A stretch of DNA of 64,000 bases from Neonectria sp. B-13. Its lineage: Eukaryota > Ascomycota > Sordariomycetes > Hypocreales > Nectriaceae. A program made the position numbers and the translations under genes. Positions 12,560-19,965 of the stretch are shown one piece after another (the stretch's first letter is position 1; each line of letters begins with the position of its first letter). The notes below the pieces were generated by a model. That model worked only from the letters and a program-made list of their open reading frames with translations, was not told the DNA's origin and ran no database searches. Location: the NCBI GenBank assembly GCA_002682825.1, contig NOKP01000010.1:248001-312000 (forward strand), given 5' to 3'.

Positions 12560-13860
12560 ACGGAACTATACTCAGTTACTTACGTGGACTGATACTTCTT
12601 TCTCTACCCTACGTAATAATATTCTATCTACATTAGATAAGAGTATCGACCGAAGGTATCTTATCCCTGAGAAGACATACTTTGACATTGGGAAAGAGAC
12701 TATCTCAAGGGCCCCTTGAGTTCATTGTTAGAAAATATGTTGTTTATAGCACTGGCTTAACTCAGTAGATCCAAAAGCTTGCCTTGGACAGTGTATTCAT
12801 CCCGTAAGTGGCACTTAAGATGCTGCCTCTATGAACATGAGCCTATTACAAAATTACCTACTATATCCTTATGTAGTATATACCTAATGTTATAATAGCA
12901 AAAAGGCTTCTCCTTTCATGAATTATAATATTGAGAGTATGTTTATTCCTCATAATCTCCTCTAGCTTTAGTCTAAGGCTGGCGGTGCACATTGGTGGAT
13001 AGTATATGTTAATGAACAGGCTGCTAAGCAGGAAGGTGTTCATACTCAAATTCAAAAGAGCATTTAAACCTTACATTCCATGGCTCTTAAAAGGCAAGTC
13101 TAAGGACATACGAAGAGTACTAGGTCCAGCTGGAAGTATTCAAGAGCTTAGACCTTAACACTTAACCCTTCTGCCATATAGAGCCTCAGCCGTACTTTTC
13201 CATCCTTATCATTAAATGACTTATACTCTGTACCAGGATTATTATTCCATAAAGCAAGGTGTTTAGTAGCTTGGTCTTAAAATCCACCAAATGGTTAAGG
13301 AGACTAGGATGGCTCAGCTAAAGTACTCAGCACTTATTCACTATTAATGTTGCTTGTATGTTCTCTGTAAAATAGGAATGACGAAGCAGATTTAGCTCTT
13401 AATAGACTTATAAAACTGTAGTTACTCTTAGATAAATATGATTACTAGACTCTATAATAGGATCAGTGATATTGCCAAGAGTCTGCAGACTGACAGGTCA
13501 GCACACAACAACAGAGGAAGTAAGGGCAAATATAAAGTAGATAAGATTATTAGAAAACATAAGCTTAGGTCAAGGTGCATTGAGTTCCGGGTCGCATGGG
13601 CTGGGGATCTCAATGAGAAGAGCTACACCTGGGAGCCAATTTAGCAGTTAATGGCTGATGTCCCAAAGATTGTCCAAGCACACAGAGGGCATCAGAAATT
13701 GGCAAAAAGCTCAACGCTATCTGGCTACTGGCTTGCAACACACTTGATTTAGACTTTGAATTATATCCGAGATACATATGCGAGAAACTTAGAATTTAAT
13801 TAGAGTTGTTAGTCTGGTATATATGGTTGGTTTTGCTGTTTTAGTAGAGGGTGTAGGGTA
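12560..13860. other. AT-rich stretch with retroelement debris
   Basis: Base composition shifts visibly to AT-rich compared with both flanks, and ORFs become short and stop-ridden. The chromodomain relic lies inside it. Such AT-rich islands around transposon debris are typical of repeat-induced point mutation in ascomycetes, but CpA-to-TpA bias was not measured. No LTR, terminal inverted repeat or target-site duplication could be identified by eye. Confidence 0.45.
13438..13644 (+). pseudogene. Chromodomain relic of a Ty3/gypsy-type element
   Basis: The open stretch ends in a recognisable chromodomain: KYKVDKII, then basic residues, IEFRVAWAGD, and a closing YTWEPI. In chromoviral (Ty3/gypsy) polyproteins this module sits at the C-terminus of integrase as E.E.IL...YLVKWKGY....TWEP. 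Here the usual WKGY is replaced by WAGD and a stop directly follows WEPI. No integrase, reverse transcriptase or LTR is recognisable upstream, and the surrounding DNA is AT-rich and stop-ridden. This is best read as a fragment of a dead retrotransposon. A host chromodomain protein is less likely because no other gene structure surrounds it. Confidence 0.5.
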
Positions 13861-13899
13861 GGGTAAAGTAAAAGAGGAAGAGTGCGTTTTTATGGGCCG

Positions 13900-15243
13900 A
13901 CGAGGTAGTGGGAGAGGGTAAAGGGAAGGAGTGCAAGGTAAGCGGGATGCTAACCAGTTTTAAGAGGCGGAAGAAAGAGAAGAATATACAATGGGCAAGG
14001 GAGGAGGAGGCAGAGGAGGAGGAGGAGGCAGAGGAGGAGGAGGAGGCAGAGGAGGAGGAGGAGGGGGCATTTATGGAGTGGTTTCGTGAGCCTACTTGGA
14101 CAAGTGATCAGGCACATGAGGTATTACAATAGTACAGCACGCGATTTTCCAGCCAACAATTCAACATTAGCCCGTGACATTGTGGAGGCAGATGGCCATC
14201 AATCTCGCTAACTAATATTTTAACAAGGTGTTTGTTTTCAGAGAAGGCGACGAGGGCGGCGATGAGGACGGAGACAGCAGTTTCATCGACAGCATTTATA
14301 ATTTACAGGCCGGGCATGGGTCATACATCGCAGTGTTAGTGTGTGCCTGGTTATTTGTCCAGGGCGAGTTAGGCACGATGCACAGCCGGGAGCAGTTCGG
14401 CAAGGTCAGTATGCAGTAGCGTCGATTTTTCAGGTTCAGCGCCAAGGATCGGATAGACCAGGGCCATGGAGCCGGGGTCAAGCAGGAGCAGATGACGTTC
14501 AACGTCATGCGGGAGGACATACAGCGGAAGCGGTTCGGCCAGTTACACCAAGCGAACATGCAAGGCTAGTTAAAGCAGATAATAGGGCCAGTGGCCGAGT
14601 TTCAAGAGTTACAGGAGAAACAGGAGCAATCAATATGACGGGCGCGACGAGGGCGAAGGAAAAAAGGCAGCAGGAAAAAGAAAGAGAGGAATTGCAGTGG
14701 GCGTGGGACGAGGATGTAGTGGAGTTTGCCGAAGGAATGCGTTGCCGGCGAGAGGTGTTGGATCGAGAGCTGGATGGCAGCATGGAACGGATAGGATTTG
14801 CAGAGGGCGAGGAGGTGTGCGACGTATGCTATCGGTAACGGGTCGAGAGAGGCATGCAATAGTTTGAGATGGACAGGTTTGCGTCAAGCGAGGAGGAGGA
14901 AGGACAGGAAGAAGAGGCGTCGATCGAGGCGGATTATCGGACGAGCCAGCGGATGATTCGACAGGCCGACACGGAGAGGAGGTTGCAGGTAATGCAAGAG
15001 GCGGGAGAACTGGAGGAATTGTGGAGGTATTGGCGAGTAGGATAGGTGTTGAATTGCATGCAAGGGAAGAGGGCACAACCAGGCGGAGCATATGTTGGAA
15101 GAGTGCCCGAGGAAGGGTTCGATTATGTGGAAGCAAATGGCGGCAGGGGTCGGGAAGATAAAGCCAATAAATTGATCAAACAGCTCCAATTGAGATATAA
15201 GCTCACAGGCTTGGAATGGAAGTCATACGGGACCGACATTTAA
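13900..15243 (+). pseudogene. Broken helicase-like / mobile-element relic
   Basis: Coherent protein-like stretches are read on the + strand in successive frames. They are an acidic low-complexity run; a segment containing WFREPTWTSDQAHEVLQ; a shifted segment with ARDFPANNSTLARDIVEADG; a coiled basic segment; CRREVLDRELDG followed by GEEVCDVCYR; and, after stops, EELWRYWRVG and VPEEGFDYVEANGG. The order and wording (C..EVLD..MDG....C..GEE.CDVC, then W..WRVGC.LC.....EGFDY) resemble, from memory, the region after the helicase domain in fungal telomere-linked RecQ-like helicases, a common repeat family. No helicase motifs I-VI were seen. Several frameshifts and in-frame stops make it non-functional. 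Confidence 0.35.
14001..14066 (+). repeat. GAG/GCA trinucleotide repeat
   Basis: A purine-rich array of gaggaggaggaggca-type units, imperfect, would encode poly-Glu with interspersed Ala (EEEAEEEEEAEEEEE) in the frame of the relic described here. It is likely a slippage product inside the decayed element. Confidence 0.75.
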
Positions 15244-15249
15244 TAAATA

Positions 15250-17630
15250 TTTGGCTATCTCAAACAGCCTACAGTGGCAAAATTGCAAACCTAGTTAGCA
15301 AAGGACCAACTACGGTACCAATGACTCAAACCCTCAACCTCTGCAACCGCTTGCTTATGGTCCGGTTGAGCGGGCCGGAGTGCTTGGCCTAGTGAGGTCT
15401 CGGTTAGGCGACCTGATTGACAAGGCCCTCGAGTGGTCGTCGAACATTCTCGAGATTGACGCTTCAACACCATGGGAGAGAGGAAATGAGAGGGGCAGGT
15501 GCGAGGCATCTGGTTGTTGGTCGCTAGTTGTCTCATCTCTATTGCCCAAGAAGGAAGGTGTGCGTGTTGAAATGATATCGCCAATGCTGCGGCAAGGTGG
15601 CAGGAGTATGTAATTGCCTCGGAGGATGACCGATCATGGCTAAGCGGCAGTGCGCTCTTCTCAACGTATTCAGGCTGTGGGACTTGTGCGGAACTCTTGA
15701 TAGGCTCATATGCAAGTGGCAAGCTCGACTGTTCCCGAATCCTGCCGGTTCTGCCTTGACTGGGATCGTGAGACGGGGATAGAGCTGGCTAAACTGCCCG
15801 AATTGCACACTAGGGTGTGTTGACATCACGGCACGACGAATAATGACTCAACTGGAACGACGAGGGGCCGTGATTGTGCCATTCTTGCCAATGGGATGTC
15901 AGGCTCGCCCGGGGATGAGGCATTCGTCTTGGATTACAATGCTTAAGCTCCCAGATAACATCGCTTCCAGGCAATGCTATTCAATAGGGACAACAAGGGG
16001 CAGCCAGCTGATCAAAGTTTGACAAACCATGATGCAGGATGAGGAGAAGAAAGAATGTTGTGACCCTGCCTGGTCACTCATCTCCGCTCTGGTCAAATCA
16101 CCTGCCTTGCCTAAAGAGGTAGCTTAACCGTCAGCTCACAAGCTAACAGGTGAAAAAGGGACTCGTCAGACGAATCATGCCTGAGCGCAGAGTCAACGAA
16201 GCCACGCCACCGAGATCCTTTCCATTTCTAGGCACATCGAGTCGGTTCGACAGTTCTCCGAGTCTAGCTACATCAAACCCTTGCCATGGAGAGTCACCAG
16301 TTAGTCCGGTTGGTTTGACGATCAATCGCCGTCTTAGTGGCTTCACCGCCTCTATGAAAGCCTTGAGATGATGATTTACTTTTTTTCGCTGGTGTTGATT
16401 TGATTTCTACATTGATTGTTAATAGTTAGGACAGGTGTCCGACAATATCGGAAATCCGAATTTCCTGGTCAAGCTCGAAGTCGATGCCCGTTGGCACATA
16501 ATTAGCACCCATACTCAAGCAGAGGTGGTCCTTCATACGAAAAGATCATGCAAAAAGTCATACGAGTTTTAGATTCATGAGGTAAGTGAACTGCAAGGAT
16601 TAACTGGCTGCTTAAGTGTGTTGGCACTGATGTGATTAGTAGCATTTATATGCAGTTGGTTTCTCTTTACATATGATGCAGTTGGTTCCTCCTTGCATAT
16701 AATGCAGCCTTCGGTTATCCGAAAAGGAAATAATTTTCCAGAGCTGAAGCAGGGATAAGATAGGAACCATGGAAAGGGCCCTCCCTTGCTTGTTGATTTT
16801 CAAAGCATAAAGGCAGGTTCAAGGTTGATTCATTACAGTCACAAGGCTCCGCGAACATCGTCCATTAGAAATGCGATTACATTCTACAACCAGGGCCATC
16901 ATGTCAGTTAGATAATCGTTGCAACCCCAAAATCATCCGCTTGCGACACATGGGCACGTGCGCATCACCAGCCTGCATCACCAGACCCAAATCGGGTTAA
17001 GGGCTATTGGGCTTGTATACCTACTGCGTCACTATGCAGGTGGCTGCCGCTCCCCTGCAGCAGAAGCGCTGTCGACATCTGAATTGGGAAGTAATCCCAA
17101 CCCAATCCTTTAACTATTAGGTCTACAGAGACCTTGACAAAGGGCCTAATCCGCAACTATCTACCAGGGTAGCTAAATAGCCCCAATCCACATTTTGAAA
17201 AGCGGTTCCGGTGATTGCTACGAGCTGCAAGGTGCTTTCGGAAGTAGCCGCCATGGTACCTGACAGCTGTACCAGCTTTGCCGACTGAAGGGACTGGAAG
17301 GGGATGTGTTGTTGACCCCCTTAGTAGTAGATTACAAGGCAAAGGCTTGGTCAAGAATCGCTTTGTTAGCTCTTTCAGCCCTCGTCAGATAACCGGGCGA
17401 TCGACCGCACCAACCGGGCGACCGACCGGGAGACAGTAATGGTCCATGAGATTTTGGACCTACGGTCTACGGTGAGCCATTGGCAACCAGGTAACCAGGT
17501 TGCCGGGGTGGGCTCGACTGCGCCAAGGACCTGTTCCCCACTTTACAGACCACGGTCAGGTCAGTTGAGCAGATCATGAATGCAAGACGGCTCGCCTGAA
17601 TATTCCCTCCCTTTGGAAGAGGTAACTTTT
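15250..17630. other. Gene-poor stretch before the first small secreted protein gene
   Basis: No gene was supported. ORFs are short and conflicting. A short direct repeat lies at 16648-16706, and a small gaccgggcga-type duplication lies near 17394-17433. The last ~100 bases are likely promoter of the gene starting at 17770. Confidence 0.45.
16648..16706. repeat. Short 26-nt direct repeat (2.5 copies)
   Basis: The word tat(a/g)(a/t)tgcag followed by ttggttyctcyttrca occurs twice, then a third time only as tataatgcag. Copies differ at a few positions. No associated gene or transposon end was recognised. Confidence 0.5.
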
Positions 17631-17634
17631 TGCG

Positions 17635-17642
17635 TATAAAAA
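17635..17642 (+). promoter_or_regulatory. TATA box for the 82-residue secreted protein gene
   Basis: TATAAAAA lies 128-135 bases upstream of the ATG. It is followed by a pyrimidine-rich leader (ctttttgctccttctcc) typical of highly expressed fungal promoters. Confidence 0.45.
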
Positions 17643-17769
17643 GCCAATGGTTTTCCATCTTTTTGCTCCTTCTCCTAACCACTGACTCAACAATTTGAGC
17701 TCAAACCTTCTCAGTGCCCAAAAACAACCCAAGAATCTCAACCACTCGTCAACTTTCCCATCTTCCATC

Positions 17770-18018
17770 ATGCATCTATCTACACTACTCTTCGGTCTCG
17801 CATCTCTTGCGACTGCGACCCATGCTGCTAGCATCCCCAATGGAGAGTCTGAGCTGGAGGCTAGGCAAGGCATCTTTTGTGACCCGGGTCTCAAAATGTG
17901 CATCAGTAACAACGTCTACGAATGCAATGGCAGCAACCAGTTCAAATTGAACAAAACTTGCGGCAAGGGGTGCAACTGTCGGAACCGCGGCCAGAGGGAA
18001 GCCATCTGCCTCTGCTAA
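17770..18018 (+). CDS. Small secreted cysteine-rich protein (82 aa, effector-like)
   Basis: An intronless 82-residue protein. Residues 1-19 form a clear signal peptide (hydrophobic LLFGLASLATAT ending THA). A short pro-like segment follows up to LEAR at 29-32, a possible processing site. The mature part has eight cysteines at 37, 44, 52, 64, 68, 70, 80 and 82, giving spacing C-X6-C-X7-C-X11-C-X3-C-X1-C-X9-C-X1-C, which implies four disulfides. The ATG at 17770 was chosen because the upstream in-frame extension lacks ATG and would bury the signal peptide. No family was recognised. Size, export signal and cysteine density fit fungal small secreted proteins (effectors, antimicrobial peptides or surface proteins); the actual role is unknown. 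A TATA box and CT-rich leader precede it, and the first 17.6 kb upstream is gene-poor. Confidence 0.8.
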   Translation: MHLSTLLFGLASLATATHAASIPNGESELEARQGIFCDPGLKMCISNNVYECNGSNQFKLNKTCGKGCNCRNRGQREAICLC

Positions 18019-18695
18019 GCTCACCTCTTCGAACTGTCAACGCGACTGAGCGAGCAACGAACCGTACAAACACCGAATCTGAGCGTTTAGAGGGGGAGGA
18101 AGAGAAGGTGAAGGAGCAGATGATGGCGGCGTAGGCTGCCATGAATGAAGCTTTGAATCGCTTGGCTGGGCTTCAAAGCGCGCGTTGAGGTCCAGGGGTG
18201 AGGAGATGGTGCGTTGTGGGCTCCAGTCCTTGACGGGTTGGAAGAGGCGGAGCAAAACGAGGCGTCCGGGGAGGAAGTTGCCCGTCTAGATGGCTTCTTC
18301 CGAGATTGTTTCCACCAAGTGGCAAGCTAGTATGTTGGGTTCTCTGGGTGTTGGTGATGGGTTTGGTTGTAGAGCCTACATAAATTCTTAGCGAGCCTAC
18401 ATGTGTGGCAAGGACGGTCGAGTTGTTCATTTCACGTTGATACTCGGCTCCCTGTATAAATTTACACTCAATCTGTAGACTGCTTGTCCTGTGACTATGA
18501 ACCCTGCCAACTTGGCCACTACCCAAAATGCATATAGCGTAAGCTGTTATTTGAGTCTTTTAAAGCCACCTATAATGAAATTAATTATTATGTTTAATCC
18601 ATGCAATAAACGCCCCTTACGATAACAGGGGACATTTTAACCAGGAAGTGTCCCAGCTTGCTATCTTGTGTAAAACAAGAACTATGTTGCTCGGG
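18019..18695. other. Intergenic between two small secreted protein genes
   Basis: No gene seen. Short ORFs on both strands are not supported. Sequence from about 18540 to 18660 is AT-rich. The 3' part probably contains the promoter of the next gene. Confidence 0.4.
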
Positions 18696-18703
18696 CATAT
18701 AAG
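18696..18703 (+). promoter_or_regulatory. TATA-like box for the spliced 60-residue secreted protein gene
   Basis: CATATAAG lies about 95-100 bases upstream of the ATG at 18797. A C/T-rich stretch (cccccccttccac) follows, as at the neighbouring small secreted protein gene. Confidence 0.35.
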
Positions 18704-18796
18704 GCCTGTCCTCATTTCCACTCAACAAACCCCCCCTTCCACTATTTTATACAATTCACATAGACAAGACGTTCCTGCGAAGAACTATCTAACACC

Positions 18797-19125
18797 ATGA
18801 AGCTTCAGGTTTCGGTTCTTCTTATCTTCTCCCCGGCCGCGTTTGGCTGGTGGGTACGTGGTATCCATTTAACTTCACCATCTTTTCTGTCACTAATGTT
18901 GTAATAAACCTGAAGATTATCTGTTGGCAGGGGTGATTATGGCCTTTGTGATCAGAATGGAAATAGAGTCGGCGCCGCTGCCTGTACCTCGGTAGGCATA
19001 TTGGTCTCTATACTTTCGTGAAAGGCACTAATGTGGGATTATTTAATCTTGATCAGAACCATCCATGCAAAACCCAGGGAAACGGATGCAGACCTCTTGG
19101 AGCTGGGCTAATCAATTGCTCATAG
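18797..19125 (+). CDS. Small secreted protein, three exons (60 aa, hand-spliced)
   Basis: No single ORF of useful length exists; the gene appears only after splicing. Exons are 18797-18849, 18931-18991 and 19057-19125. Intron 1 (81 nt) is GTGGGT...GGCAG and intron 2 (65 nt) is GTAGGC...ATCAG, and phases match exactly to a TAG stop. The 60-residue product has a signal peptide (MKLQVSVLLIFSPAAFG) and a mature part with Cys at 24, 36, 42, 49 and 59 around the words YGLCDQNGN, AAACTS, HPCK, NGCR and LINCS. Five cysteines is an odd count, so one may be free, pair between chains, or mark a slightly wrong 3' model. An overlapping GTACGT donor 4 nt downstream of the chosen one would give an early stop. 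Function unknown; effector-like by size, export signal and position next to another small secreted protein. Confidence 0.55.
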
Positions 19126-19965
19126 ATTGTTGTCAGATCGTTACTTGCAGAGGAATGTGATAACGAGCGCAAAATGGGCACGCAGGCACTGTCGATTTAT
19201 CAACTGTCAATGGGTAAGCTCGAGCTTTGGGGTTTTTATAAATCGGTGAGATTGCTGCTGGATTGCTTGATTGAGAAGCGGGGATTTATTTCTGCGTTGT
19301 GGCCTTATACAATAGGATAAAGAAAATATAAGGTGCAAGGCATTTGTAGTGGGAGCGTGCTACTCTGCAACAGGGGAGTGTGAAAGCTGCGATGTTCTTG
19401 GTGATGATAAGTAGTAAATGCGACCTGTTTCCGAACTCAGTCGTGTCAGATCACGTCCATGGGGTAGACGAGTGGAAAGTAGTTATAGCGGACCGATGTA
19501 CATGTGAGTATAATTCAAAGAGCTCAAAGTAATGTGAGCATTGATACATTGTCTTTAACTATACCTAGTTACATTCTTTGTACCGTAGACACTTCATAGC
19601 ATAACAGATAATTCATAATGCACGACCTTATTTTAAGACAGTTCAGCAATACCCCCACTATTGAGTTGATGATCCATAGTGTCCGAAATGAGCGAAAGAG
19701 GCAGTAAGCCTCTGAATATACGTCGATAGCTCAATGTTTTTATATTTAGGCCTTGAATGGGAGCAAAAGCATAAATACAAGGAGAACCCCGCAAATATTG
19801 GGCCAGCGGATGAATGTCTTTATGGTGATTGAAATTAACGAGCAACTTAACTATGCTGTAACGGTCCATTTTACCTCTAAATGCATGATTCATATCTAGT
19901 GCCTGTCTGGCTGACATTTAATTCTCTGAACAGTCATTCAATAGTGATAGAAGACATTATGAAGC
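19126..19965. other. AT-rich intergenic stretch
   Basis: A 94-codon ATG-initiated minus-strand ORF (19633-19917) lies here, but it has no recognisable domain, signal peptide or splice context and is treated as unsupported. The stretch mostly contains the 3' flank of the 60-residue gene and of the Pro/Gln-rich gene. Confidence 0.4.

Noticed and set aside
19633..19917. 94-codon minus-strand ORF with ATG
   Set aside because: AT-rich surroundings, no domain, no signal peptide and no promoter or splice context; kept only as unsupported.
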